A stretch of DNA of 64,000 nucleotides, taken from NCBI GenBank assembly GCA_002862125.1, contig PHSP01000001.1, positions 744,001-808,000 of the forward strand, written 5' to 3'. This DNA comes from Methylobacter sp. KS41 (lineage in GTDB: Bacteria > Pseudomonadota > Gammaproteobacteria > Methylococcales > Methylomonadaceae). The notes beneath the pieces are model-generated. The model searched no databases and was not told the DNA's origin. It saw only the letters and a list, made by a program, of their open reading frames with translations. Each line of letters starts with the position of its first letter. The first letter of the stretch is position 1. The translations under genes were made by a program, and so were the position numbers. Below are positions 55,181-63,434 of the stretch, piece after piece.

Positions 55181-55678
55181 ATGAAAAAAGAATTATTCGA
55201 CTCAAAATTGTCCAACGGCAATGTCATTAAATATGCCAGATTGCCTTCTGGTACTTGTTATCACCAAGAAACCCCTGGTCAAGTGATTCGTCTTTTGGAG
55301 AAACTTCAAAAGAACGGCTCTGAAGTCAGGATTTATTACGGTGATACGCAAACAGGCCAGTCCTGGCATGATGAGTTTGACGTTGTTGGTCGTATTGGGC
55401 GTTCTACGGGAAGTATTAAAATTCCTTTGTTAGTGTCATCTGATGATTGTGGTGGTCCTGGCTTATTGGATCATTGCATTATTCGTATCGACTCTCGCGA
55501 AGGAACGATTTACCAACACAAGAAGTTTCGTGTTGGTGATATGAGTCTATCCAAGTGCGACGATGTGAAATATCCATGGGAAGTTTTCATTGACAATGTG
55601 CTTCATGCTCGATTTGAGCTTAACGTTCAAGCGATAAAATTCATGGACTTCTTGCAAGGCAACTTGTTTGCAATGTGA
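55181..55678 (+). CDS. Unknown 165-aa protein
   Basis: Begins MKKELFDSKLSNGNVIKYARLPSG; beta-rich (IYYGDTQTGQSWHDEFDVVGRIG), ending with a helical VQAIKFMDFLQGNLFAM. It resembles small plasmid or phage proteins of the DUF-type, no catalytic motif. Followed 8 nt later by the next gene, which has no leader. Confidence 0.62.
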   Translation: MKKELFDSKLSNGNVIKYARLPSGTCYHQETPGQVIRLLEKLQKNGSEVRIYYGDTQTGQSWHDEFDVVGRIGRSTGSIKIPLLVSSDDCGGPGLLDHCIIRIDSREGTIYQHKKFRVGDMSLSKCDDVKYPWEVFIDNVLHARFELNVQAIKFMDFLQGNLFAM

Positions 55679-55686
55679 GGCAGCTT

Positions 55687-56016
55687 ATGAATTCTCAAAA
55701 GGAAATTGTGCAATTTATTTGCGACTACCTTCGTATCAATGGTTGGAATATTTTTGATCCGCCACACGTTGCTTTGTCGTTCAAGTTGTACGACTCTGCC
55801 GTTGGTAAGAAAGAAGCTCAGGCCTATTTTTCCGGCGATCAATATAACTGGTGCTTGTCTGGCCTTTATTTGAGTCAGGGGCGAAATATTCTGGAAACAG
55901 AATCGGTCCTGATTCCTAAAGATTGTAGCATTCACCAATTAAGCGCCTTGTGCCTTAAATTTGTTCAAAATGTCGAAACAGCTATATCCAACAGCTACGC
56001 TGTTCGATTGCTTTGA
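55687..56016 (+). CDS. Unknown 109-aa protein
   Basis: ATG 55687 with GAGG 6 nt upstream (formed by the previous stop region). Starts MNSQKEIVQFICDYLRINGWN. Probably coupled to the 165-aa gene. No family. Confidence 0.6.
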   Translation: MNSQKEIVQFICDYLRINGWNIFDPPHVALSFKLYDSAVGKKEAQAYFSGDQYNWCLSGLYLSQGRNILETESVLIPKDCSIHQLSALCLKFVQNVETAISNSYAVRLL

Positions 56017-56030
56017 TTTAACTATTTTTT

Positions 56031-56095
56031 TAACCCTTGAGGTGAACCATTGCCTCTCGGGCTCATGGTTTGCCTCTATTTTGGAGATTTAAACC
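56031..56095 (+). promoter_or_regulatory. Two-state leader, near-copy of the leader at 55117
   Basis: The distal ATGGTTTGCCTC (56065-56076) and proximal GAGGTGAACCAT (56039-56050) are the same sequences as the 55117 leader, in front of an unrelated gene. ATTTTGGAG follows. Confidence 0.82.
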
Positions 56096-57937
56096 ATGAA
56101 AAATCTAACTTTAAACAATGCATTTCCAATTGTTGCTGCCGCACTGGGCAACAAATTTGGCGTCAACGTAAGAGTTGGTGGCCAGGATGCGTATACCGAT
56201 GGAAAGTCCATTAATATTCCGGCGTACAACCTTGAAGATCCGTCTTACAAGGATGTTGCCTGGGGCTATTTGGCACACGAAGCCGCTCATGTTCGATTTA
56301 CTGACATGGTTGATTTTCGTAATGGTGCTACCAGTCCTATCCGGAAATCCATCGTCAATATTCTGGAAGATATCCGCATCGAAAAAATGATGCAGGAATC
56401 CTATCCAGGTACAAAACGGACTACAGAAAAGGTGGTTGAACACTTGGTTAAAACTGGCGGATTTCAGATCGTCGGTCAAGATCAAAATATTCATCCTGCT
56501 GCCGTTTTGAGTCAACTTTTGCTGTTCCGTCTGCGTAATGATGTGCTCGGCCAAAATGCCTTGTCGTCTTATGCTGATACCGCTGAGTCCTTGCTGGAAG
56601 ATACATTTCCTGTCGGCGCAATTACCCGGCTTGCCGGTCTTCTCTCAGAAGTACCTGATCTCGATTCAACCCGTGATTGTGTTCGGCTTGCCGATCGCAT
56701 TTTGCGAATGATTGAAGAAGAACAGGAAAAGGAGCAAGAAAAAGCGCGTCAACAGCAGCAGTCTCAGGATCAAGATAGTGATGATTCGTCGTCGCAATCG
56801 CAGTCCAATTCCGCTCAAGATGAAGATCAAACCGATGATGGTTCCGACGATTCCCAACCGGATAGTCAGCCTCAAAGCGATGATACTCAAGACGATCAAG
56901 ATGATCAGGATCAAAGCCAAGTTCAAGACTCTCAACAGAGTGATGACGACGGCAACGATCTGGATCAACAATCTGGACAGGGAAATACGCAGTCCGCCGG
57001 TAGCAGTTCCGATCAATCTCAGGATGTAGATAGCGAGCAATTAGCGCAAATTCTATCTTCTGTGTTGTCGGCCGGCGAAGATGATGTACCTGATGATTTA
57101 TTTGAGGCCGTTCAAGAGCTTTTAGGTCAGCAACCTAGAAACGCTTATGACTCAGATGTTGATCTACCGCTCGCCATTGATCCTGTCAGGAACCAGTCTA
57201 TTGGCAATGCATTGATTAGCAGGGTATTGAATGAATCCGGCAAAATCCGGGCATCTCTTCAAGGCCTTGTTCAATCGAGTCGATATGACCGTCCTGTGAA
57301 TAAACGCTCAGGTAATCGTATTGATGGTCGTAAATTGTCACGCTTGGTACAAGGTGATTCACGTGTTTTCGAACGCAGGAATCATCGTCAGGCGCCAAAT
57401 ACTGCCATTCATTTGTTAGTTGATGGTTCTGGCTCTATGAATGGTCTCTACGATCAGAGCAAACCGAGTCATCGAATGATTCATTTGGCCATGGAATCTG
57501 CTGTTGCATTGGCTTTGGCGCTTGAGGGTATTTCAGGTGTTAATCCGGCTGTAACCCGATTCCCTTATGGTGATACGTCAAATGTGGTTCCACTGTTGAA
57601 GCACGGCCAAAAGGTTCGTCCTAACGCCGCTGTGTTTTCTGCAATGACCGATGGAGGAACGCCTTTGGATTCGGCTCTTTGGTATGCCGCGGCTTCTGTA
57701 CTTGCTACTCGCGAGGAACGGAAAGTCATTATGGTGTTAACCGATGGCCAGCCCGATGATGAGCGTTCTGCCAAGTCAATTATTCATCGCTGTGAAGCGA
57801 CTGGGATTGAACTTGTTGGTATTGGCATCGCTTTTGATACCAGTCATTTGTTTGACAATTCGATCTGCATTAACAATGTTTCCGAGTTACGTTCTGAGTT
57901 ATTCAGAATTAGCCGTGATTTGTTGTTGGCTGCTTGA
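56096..57937 (+). CDS. CobT-like VWA protein with HExxH-type N-terminal domain
   Basis: 613 aa. N-terminal domain with GYLAHEAAHVRFTD (HExxH, about 61-65) and an EDIRIEK helix, as in CobT-type and phage/plasmid VWA proteins. A Glu/Gln/Asp/Ser-rich low-complexity stretch (about 205-345). A C-terminal VWA domain with MIDAS DGSGSMNG (about 442), a Thr in MTDGGTPLD and VLTDGQPDDE. It would partner with the CobS-like ATPase at 51.1 kb. Cobalamin synthesis is unlikely: no other cob genes are present. Confidence 0.88.
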   Translation: MKNLTLNNAFPIVAAALGNKFGVNVRVGGQDAYTDGKSINIPAYNLEDPSYKDVAWGYLAHEAAHVRFTDMVDFRNGATSPIRKSIVNILEDIRIEKMMQESYPGTKRTTEKVVEHLVKTGGFQIVGQDQNIHPAAVLSQLLLFRLRNDVLGQNALSSYADTAESLLEDTFPVGAITRLAGLLSEVPDLDSTRDCVRLADRILRMIEEEQEKEQEKARQQQQSQDQDSDDSSSQSQSNSAQDEDQTDDGSDDSQPDSQPQSDDTQDDQDDQDQSQVQDSQQSDDDGNDLDQQSGQGNTQSAGSSSDQSQDVDSEQLAQILSSVLSAGEDDVPDDLFEAVQELLGQQPRNAYDSDVDLPLAIDPVRNQSIGNALISRVLNESGKIRASLQGLVQSSRYDRPVNKRSGNRIDGRKLSRLVQGDSRVFERRNHRQAPNTAIHLLVDGSGSMNGLYDQSKPSHRMIHLAMESAVALALALEGISGVNPAVTRFPYGDTSNVVPLLKHGQKVRPNAAVFSAMTDGGTPLDSALWYAAASVLATREERKVIMVLTDGQPDDERSAKSIIHRCEATGIELVGIGIAFDTSHLFDNSICINNVSELRSELFRISRDLLLAA

Positions 57938-57948
57938 TCTTTTACCTT

Positions 57949-57981
57949 CTGGCTATTCTCCTTTGATTAGCCAGTTTTCTT
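57949..57981 (+). terminator. Intrinsic terminator after the VWA gene
   Basis: Perfect 7-bp stem CTGGCTA/TAGCCAG (57949-57955, 57968-57974) followed by TTTTCTT. Confidence 0.8.
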
Positions 57982-58045
57982 ACCCAGACAGTTAGCATTT
58001 CCCTTCTGGGTGGCTCTTTGTCTGTTTCTTTTGGAGATTCTTACA
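57982..58045 (+). promoter_or_regulatory. Two-state leader with shared arm
   Basis: ACCCAGA/TCTGGGT (57982-57988, 58005-58011) and CAGACA/TGTCTG (57985-57990, 58019-58024) share the same bases, so the hairpins are mutually exclusive. TTTTGGAG precedes an ATG at 58046. Confidence 0.82.
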
Positions 58046-58671
58046 ATGAGCAAAAGTAAAAAATTAACGCAGGAGTCAGTGTTTTGCAGGAAATGGTTAA
58101 CGACTATGGTTTTAACCGTTCCGATGAAAAACGCTTGGAAACGATTGGCTATGCCAAAAAAATGATCATGGACGCCAACGCCTCCCTTGATCAAAGTTGG
58201 ATGAGTTCCACTATTGATTCATCTCTCAAAGCAAGCCTCGTTGACCTCAAAACCACTTATGCCGCAACTACGCAAGGCAAATGGGATGTCGATCCTCAAG
58301 GCTATTTCGTGCTTGATCGGTCAGATGTTAATTTGAATGAGATTGTTCAGGTCATGAACAAGGGATCTGCTTTTACAACTGTTGAAGCAGAAGCCAACTT
58401 GATCTTTATTGCCCAGGCTCACAATGCCATGCCTTTTTTGATCGATGAGATTGAAAGGCTGCAATGGCTTGAGTCTGAACTTGATCGCGTTAGGTTTCGC
58501 ACAAATCAACTTGAATCCTTACTTGACTCATCGACTCAAACCCTTTCTCAAATGCGCGATCAAATCGAGCAAATGAGGCCGCTGTTTGATGATGAAGATG
58601 GTGCTATTCAAGAAGCATGTGACTGCCACGATCAGTTCAATGTGCAATTGCTGAAATCCATTCCAGCTTAA
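58046..58671 (+). CDS. Unknown ~195-200-aa coiled-coil protein, start region frameshifted
   Basis: The long frame (TTG 58084 or ATG 58093 to 58671) encodes a helical, acidic coiled-coil protein (C-terminal QLESLLDSSTQTLSQMRDQIEQM). The leader-positioned ATG at 58046 is in another frame (MSKSKKLTQESVF) and joins the long frame if one T is added to the TTTT run near 58081. It is therefore a recent frameshift, an assembly error or programmed slippage. Otherwise translation starts at TTG 58084 behind CAGGAG. Confidence 0.62.
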
Positions 58672-58696
58672 TACGAGTTCATCTGGACTCAAATCT

Positions 58697-58760
58697 TTAA
58701 CCCACCGGGGAAATCTTTCCCTATGGGTTGATTTCCCCAGTATTTTTCAAGGGGAAATTT
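58697..58760 (+). promoter_or_regulatory. Two-state leader, 9-bp perfect alternative stem
   Basis: Proximal CCCACC..GGGT around GGGAAA/TTTCCC. Distal GATTTCCCC (58730-58738) complements GGGGAAATC (58707-58715) perfectly. The Shine-Dalgarno is AAGGGG. Confidence 0.82.
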
Positions 58761-59312
58761 ATGTCTCAATTCAAAATTGATTGCAATCCGGATTCCGATT
58801 CATTTATTGATGAGCTTACATATATCAATACCATGATTCCAAGGTCTGACGCCGAATTTGCAGCCTGGTTCTTTCAGTGCGCTAAAAAGGCTTCAAACTT
58901 GTCTGGCGGATTTATCAAAAAGATCCTTTGGGATGCTGAAGGCGGCTATCCTGAATTCTCTCATGGCACCATTCAGTATTCCCCAAGGCCGTTTGTTCAA
59001 GGCTATGGTTGTGATGGTACAACGGATTCCAATATACATTTAATTGCCTTCACATTATGCCAACGTCTTGGCATTGATTATGTAGCCGCCTATGCTCTGG
59101 CCTACAGTCCGGCTGATGACACTATCAACTGGATTAGGTCTCTTCCTAAAGATCAGTCTTTGCTCGAAGAAACCATTCTTCCTGAAAATGCTGGATCTGA
59201 AGAACTGGCGCATATGCTTCATGATCTGTATCAGATCAACAACCGAAGCCTTGTTTGTGTTCTTGAGGACATCCTTGAAAAGCGCTGCATTACTGTTGGT
59301 GATTGGACTTAA
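58761..59312 (+). CDS. Unknown 183-aa acidic protein
   Basis: Begins MSQFKIDCNPDSDSFIDELTYINTMI. Contains a conserved-looking central region (ILWDAEGGYPEFSHGTIQY, RPFVQGYGCDGTTDSNIH) and a helical C-terminus. No catalytic motif. Behind its own leader. Confidence 0.62.
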   Translation: MSQFKIDCNPDSDSFIDELTYINTMIPRSDAEFAAWFFQCAKKASNLSGGFIKKILWDAEGGYPEFSHGTIQYSPRPFVQGYGCDGTTDSNIHLIAFTLCQRLGIDYVAAYALAYSPADDTINWIRSLPKDQSLLEETILPENAGSEELAHMLHDLYQINNRSLVCVLEDILEKRCITVGDWT

Positions 59313-59317
59313 TTTTT

Positions 59318-59384
59318 TAACCTGTTCAGGGAATCACATTCCCTTTCGGGCATCGTGGTTCCCTTCTTTTTTGGAGACACCGCT
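59318..59384 (+). promoter_or_regulatory. Two-state leader, 9-bp alternative stem
   Basis: Proximal GGGAAT/ATTCCC. Distal GTGGTTCCC (59355-59363) pairs with GGGAATCAC (59329-59337) with one G-U. TTTTTTGGAG follows. Confidence 0.8.
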
Positions 59385-59693
59385 ATGATGAAAAAAGTCA
59401 TTGTCCATAATCTGAAATCCATTCCAAAAGATGCTGCTGTCTTTTGGAATAACAACGGCTCCGGATTTTCTAAGCAATTAGAAATCCGCAAAGCCATTAC
59501 CGCTTTTTGCGAGCAACCAGGCATTAAAAAAGTCTGGCTGAGTCGTAAGAGAAAATCCACGACCTCCGCCATGAAAGAATTCAAAGACCTTTACCGGCCT
59601 CAGAATTATTTTTCGCAATTCATGGATGGAGACGACAGCTTTGAAGTTTTTTTCACCGAAAAGTCTTCCGTTCCTGGATATTGCCATGACTAA
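59385..59693 (+). CDS. Unknown small basic protein (102 aa)
   Basis: Starts MMKKVIVHNLKSIPKDAAVF with a Lys/Arg-rich segment WLSRKRKSTTSAMKEF. It overlaps the following gene by 8 nt. No family. Confidence 0.6.
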   Translation: MMKKVIVHNLKSIPKDAAVFWNNNGSGFSKQLEIRKAITAFCEQPGIKKVWLSRKRKSTTSAMKEFKDLYRPQNYFSQFMDGDDSFEVFFTEKSSVPGYCHD

Positions 59694-59949
59694 TTTGTTA
59701 TGGACTGTACGTGAAGCTTTGGAGCAAGCAAGAGCAGCATTACCTGATGCTCTGTTTGCTGCTCAAGAAGGCATAGATCGCGGGATCATCGATCGCATTA
59801 ATGATGCTTTGAATTCTGCAGACTCATGTGATGCGGTTCTAAAGGTGCTTCTAGTTGAGGCTAGAGACGCTTTACCGAAAGCATGGGAAAAACACGGTGT
59901 ATGTTCAGACGAATTGCTAAGTTCTATAGATTTGGCGCTTCAAAACTAA
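59686..59949 (+). CDS. Unknown small helical protein (87 aa)
   Basis: ATG 59686 inside the end of the previous gene; acidic, all-helical (LEQARAALPDALFAAQEG). Probably coupled to the 102-aa gene; no leader. Confidence 0.58.
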   Translation: MTNLLWTVREALEQARAALPDALFAAQEGIDRGIIDRINDALNSADSCDAVLKVLLVEARDALPKAWEKHGVCSDELLSSIDLALQN

Positions 59950-59967
59950 CACTCATCTACTTTTTAA

Positions 59968-60047
59968 AATTTAACCCACTGGGAAAACACATCTCCCAGT
60001 ATGGGCGCTGATGTTTCCCCATTCTCTTCTTTTATTGGAGAAACACC
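59968..60047 (+). promoter_or_regulatory. Two-state leader
   Basis: Proximal ACTGGGA/TCCCAGT. Distal TGTTTCCC (60012-60019) pairs with GGGAAAACA (59981-59989) with one bulge. T-rich tract, then ATTGGAG. Confidence 0.78.
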
Positions 60048-60866
60048 ATGACTACAAATGCAAACGATATCAGACTGGTTATTCACGTTGAAGGTGGATT
60101 GGTCCAAGCGGTATATTCAAATTCCCCTGTTACGATCCGATTTGTTATCCAGGATTTTGATGTTGAAGGCGCCGATGCTGATGAAATGGCTGAGCTCGTC
60201 GATGGTACCGAGTTTGTTGGTAGCATTCAGACAACTGTTGAGAATCTTGATCGTGTTGCTAGTGCTTTTATGGCATTCGATGAAGATATTCCGGCAATTG
60301 ACAAGCGGCAAGAGAACTATGTCACCAGTAACGGTCATTTTTGTCCAAATTGTGGCAGTAAAAATATCGAAGCTAACGTTGCTCTTGAAGCTGACGGATT
60401 GGCAGCATTGGGTCGTGTTGGATGTTCCAATTGCGAATCCGCATGGAATGATCAGTATGTTCTTGTTGGGTTTAGCGATCTTGAGGCTAAGCCTTTACAG
60501 ATTATTCGATCAGAATCAGAACGAGGTTATTGGAAACTCGATCAAGGCTGGGTTTTTGATGTAGGCTCTGCCACCCGATTTCCATCGAGTTCGGAATCTC
60601 TTGAAAATTGGACGTTCAAGCCGACTTCTTCAGGAAATGATGCTGAATTAGTAGAACTTGGCTCGGCAGAGGACTTTTTAACTGCTGAGTACAATGTTGG
60701 CGACGAAGTATTTTGGAATGACCCGGATCAAGGTTTGCGTAGCGGGATTTATCGGATCTGCGCTATTCGTACTGAAAATGGGAGATTGCTTTATGGCAGC
60801 GATGTGTGCTTCCTAAAAAACGAAGCGGGTTCTGAAGCAGGTGTTCTTGCTATCGAACTGAGTTAA
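60048..60866 (+). CDS. Unknown 272-aa protein with zinc-ribbon
   Basis: The central CPNCGSKN..(20)..VGCSNCESAW motif (about 101-130) is a Cys4 zinc ribbon. The N-terminal ~90 residues are beta-rich and acidic. C-terminal part has a KOW/DUF-like YNVGDEVFWNDPDQGLRSG segment. It may bind nucleic acid or protein. Last gene before repeat copy 3. Confidence 0.68.
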   Translation: MTTNANDIRLVIHVEGGLVQAVYSNSPVTIRFVIQDFDVEGADADEMAELVDGTEFVGSIQTTVENLDRVASAFMAFDEDIPAIDKRQENYVTSNGHFCPNCGSKNIEANVALEADGLAALGRVGCSNCESAWNDQYVLVGFSDLEAKPLQIIRSESERGYWKLDQGWVFDVGSATRFPSSSESLENWTFKPTSSGNDAELVELGSAEDFLTAEYNVGDEVFWNDPDQGLRSGIYRICAIRTENGRLLYGSDVCFLKNEAGSEAGVLAIELS

Positions 60867-60868
60867 TC

Positions 60869-61177
60869 CCATCCCCTCGAAAGACACGCTATTTTAGGTG
60901 TCTTTCGAACTTAACCTTTAGACGGTAATAGGCATAATGTCTTTATCGTCTTTCCGGAATGCTTGGATTGAGTATTGCGGAAAGACGATTTTTTGTAGTT
61001 CTCTAAGAGAGCTCAAAAGTAGTGCCAGTTCAGCACTTTAAATAAGGAATCAGTTAAGCGCTACGGCGTGATTATTTTTAAGCGGCCTTTGCCGTTATTT
61101 TTTAACCCACCAGGGAAATTCATGTTTTCCCGGTTGGGATACGTGCGTTTTCTCTGGCTCTCCCTGAGGAAACCACG
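60869..61177 (+). repeat. Long non-coding repeat, copy 3 (regulatory leader)
   Basis: About 306 bp, near-identical to copies 1 and 2 (terminator 60945-60994). The first hairpin has AAGACAC in place of AAGGCAC, turning a G-U pair into A-U, so pairing with GTGTCTT is kept. It heads the last sub-block. Confidence 0.85.
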
Positions 61178-61366
61178 ATGTCTAAGCACGATAAAAAATC
61201 GTTTTACCGCTACGCCAACAGTGCTTCCGAGCGCGAATTGGAATTCAAACTAATCCAGCTACAATCTTTGCTCATCAAACTCAAGCAACCGGAAACGATT
61301 GCCGAAGCGAATTGGATGATTCATGAGATTACCTTGGAGCTCGATGCTCGCCGTGATACGCACTAA
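61178..61366 (+). CDS. Small helical protein (62 aa)
   Basis: ATG directly after repeat copy 3 (GAGGAAACC-type Shine-Dalgarno). Helical, Arg/Glu-rich (ASERELEFKLIQLQSLLIKL). Convergent with, and overlapping by 4 nt, the minus-strand gene next door. Confidence 0.62.
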   Translation: MSKHDKKSFYRYANSASERELEFKLIQLQSLLIKLKQPETIAEANWMIHEITLELDARRDTH

Positions 61367-61677
61367 ATTGTGCGAATCCCTTTGGCTTTTGCATCTAAAA
61401 TCCGCTCAAGACATTTTTGTTCTTCGCTATTGCCTTCTGCAATTGCTATCAATAATCGTCTTTCCAGCGTTTTTTCGCCTTTTTTTACTTTCGCAATCAA
61501 GCGTTCTTCAAAATAAGGTGCCGCTACCCGTCTTGCTCTTCGGAAATCTTCCAGAGTTTTGATGGTTCGAATATCGATCCCGGCCTTGCCGAAATAAGTT
61601 CGATATTCTTCAATTCCCTGCTCGGTAAATTTCAATTCGTTATGTTTGCCGACAGAAAAGTATGCGTTGTTTTTCAT
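61363..61677 (-). CDS. Unknown basic protein (104 aa), opposite strand
   Basis: The only minus-strand gene in the 43-64 kb block. Starts MKNNAYFSVGKHNELKFTEQ; Lys/Arg/Glu-rich helices (ERRLLIAIAEGNSEEQKCLERILD). No family. Its position suggests a separately transcribed gene, perhaps a regulator. Confidence 0.62.
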   Translation of the reverse strand: MKNNAYFSVGKHNELKFTEQGIEEYRTYFGKAGIDIRTIKTLEDFRRARRVAAPYFEERLIAKVKKGEKTLERRLLIAIAEGNSEEQKCLERILDAKAKGIRTI

Positions 61678-61820
61678 CGCCTCTGCTTCCCCTTGCTTGC
61701 CTCATGTTTTTTTTAACATGGTAAGCCATTGCCTTCGTTTTACCACCCATCGGGAACAATTCTTTCCCTTTGGGACTGTTTTGTCTCCCGATTTTTTAAC
61801 TTAAATTTGGAGATAAACCC
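61678..61820 (+). promoter_or_regulatory. Divergent spacer and two-state leader
   Basis: Contains an AACATGG-type hairpin (about 61714-61728) and the leader: proximal CCCATC..TTTGGG around GGGAA..TTCCC, distal TTGTCTCCCG (61781-61790) pairing with CGGGAACAA (61751-61759). ATTTTTTAAC, then TTTGGAG. Confidence 0.72.
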
Positions 61821-63425
61821 ATGAAACAAGTTTCTATGAAAGTTAACCAAGCCAATCTGGTCAAAAGCTTGAAATTTAGCTTTACCAATAAGGCCACTGT
61901 CCTCGGCGAAATCATGCAGAATTCGCGCCGTGCTAATGCGACGCATGTTAATTTTGAGTTTGCGCCTGAAACCAAGATCCTTCGGGTAACCGATGACGGC
62001 TGCGGCATCGATTCAATTCAGACTTTGCTGACTGTCGCTGAATCCGGTTGGGACGCTGATGTTGTTGCTCAAGAGCATCCATTCGGAATTGGCTTTCTTT
62101 CTGCTTTGTTTGCCTGTCGTCATATGACGGTTACAAGCAAAAGTGGTCGAATTTCTGTTAATACCGATGATGTTTTGTCATTCAAGCCTGTCACAGTTGA
62201 ACCGATGGTTAATTGGGATGGCGTCACTTCAATCATTATGCTTGGAGTCGATCTTGAATCAAACGTCATTGAAAGAAAACTCAAAGAACTTGCTACGGCA
62301 TTTCCGATTCCAGTTTTATTCAACGGCACGGGTCTTCCTCGTCCTCATGCTATTGATTCTGACCTTGATTTTATAAGCACTGAAATCGGTTCCGTTTGTT
62401 TATCCGGTTTTGATTCACCTACTACATACAATGAAAGTCTTGTGATGTATTTGCAGGGCTTGCCCATTTATAAGTCGAACTCTTCATCAGCTTACGGCGG
62501 CAAAGGTGATCATGTTATTCATCTTGATTCGTCACGGTTTTTTGGTCGATTGCCAGATCGAGATGAGTTGGTTGATAAAACTGACGTGCTTGCTCTTGTC
62601 AAAGATGCTTTGAAATCTGAAATCGAGAGGCGTCTTATCGAGATGAAATCCACTTTGTCTCCCGATGTATTTGTGGCTTATTACGACATTATCAATGACT
62701 GGGATTTGCTCCATATTCTCAATGATGTGCCTGTTATTCCTTGTCAGGTCTTGCGAGAATTAACGACCTATCCAAATTGCAATGATGAATGTTTCGGTGA
62801 TTTTGAATCAGTGCCCGAAAAGCCTGTGCTCCGTGAAGAAATACTGTCCGGCCGCCAAGTTGTTTCGTTGGATGAGGATATGCAGGATGAAGGCTCAGCC
62901 TTATCAATGTATGTTTTCAAAAACGAATTTTATGTCTACAGCAATTACTCGAAAAAACTTGATGCCGATCATTGGTTGCACGCTCATATTCGCAATCTAA
63001 ATGATGAGAAAGTTTCCATTGAACTGATCAACGAATCTCATAGGGCTTATTTTTCTGGTCAATGGGCTTGTCTTGATGCGGTTTTTTGTGATGCTTATCG
63101 AATTCATGTTGGCAATGATTTTGTTGAGATTGATGACGATTCCATGTTCGATGGAGAAAAAGCAATTGTCCCTAAAAAGGATGGTTCTGGCTCTGTTCTT
63201 TCCCAATCAAACTCGTTCAGAGATGAATATGATTTCCAACAGTCTGCTTATGAGGCGGATGAATTTGATTTTTCGCAATTTGTTGTGGCGAATACATCTT
63301 CTGATATTGCTGAAGCATTGAAACGATTGCTGCCGAATTTTGGCGGTTGTCCTTCTTTGTATGGAAAGTCTTTTTCTATTACCCTTGATGATCAAGGCAT
63401 TGTTACTTCGGTAACCGCGCTTTAA
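61821..63425 (+). CDS. GHKL (HSP90/MutL-like) ATP-binding protein
   Basis: 534 aa. N box EIMQNSRRANATHVN (about 31-45), G1 box DDGCGIDS (about 56-63) and G2 box GIGFLSALF (about 89-97) identify a Bergerat-fold ATPase. The remaining ~420 residues have no assigned domain and end in an acidic Phe-rich part. MORC/HSP90-like stand-alone ATPases of this kind occur in phage and defence loci. The partner is unknown. Confidence 0.82.
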   Translation: MKQVSMKVNQANLVKSLKFSFTNKATVLGEIMQNSRRANATHVNFEFAPETKILRVTDDGCGIDSIQTLLTVAESGWDADVVAQEHPFGIGFLSALFACRHMTVTSKSGRISVNTDDVLSFKPVTVEPMVNWDGVTSIIMLGVDLESNVIERKLKELATAFPIPVLFNGTGLPRPHAIDSDLDFISTEIGSVCLSGFDSPTTYNESLVMYLQGLPIYKSNSSSAYGGKGDHVIHLDSSRFFGRLPDRDELVDKTDVLALVKDALKSEIERRLIEMKSTLSPDVFVAYYDIINDWDLLHILNDVPVIPCQVLRELTTYPNCNDECFGDFESVPEKPVLREEILSGRQVVSLDEDMQDEGSALSMYVFKNEFYVYSNYSKKLDADHWLHAHIRNLNDEKVSIELINESHRAYFSGQWACLDAVFCDAYRIHVGNDFVEIDDDSMFDGEKAIVPKKDGSGSVLSQSNSFRDEYDFQQSAYEADEFDFSQFVVANTSSDIAEALKRLLPNFGGCPSLYGKSFSITLDDQGIVTSVTAL

Positions 63426-63434
63426 TTCATCATT

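Noticed and set aside
56666-57040. 124-codon hydrophobic minus-strand frame
   Set aside because: It mirrors the Asp/Gln/Ser-rich linker of the VWA gene, which reads as Ile/Leu on the other strand.
56096-57937. CobT of cobalamin synthesis
   Set aside because: No cob genes are near, and the AAA/VWA/WGR/DUF3150 set is a plasmid/phage pattern.
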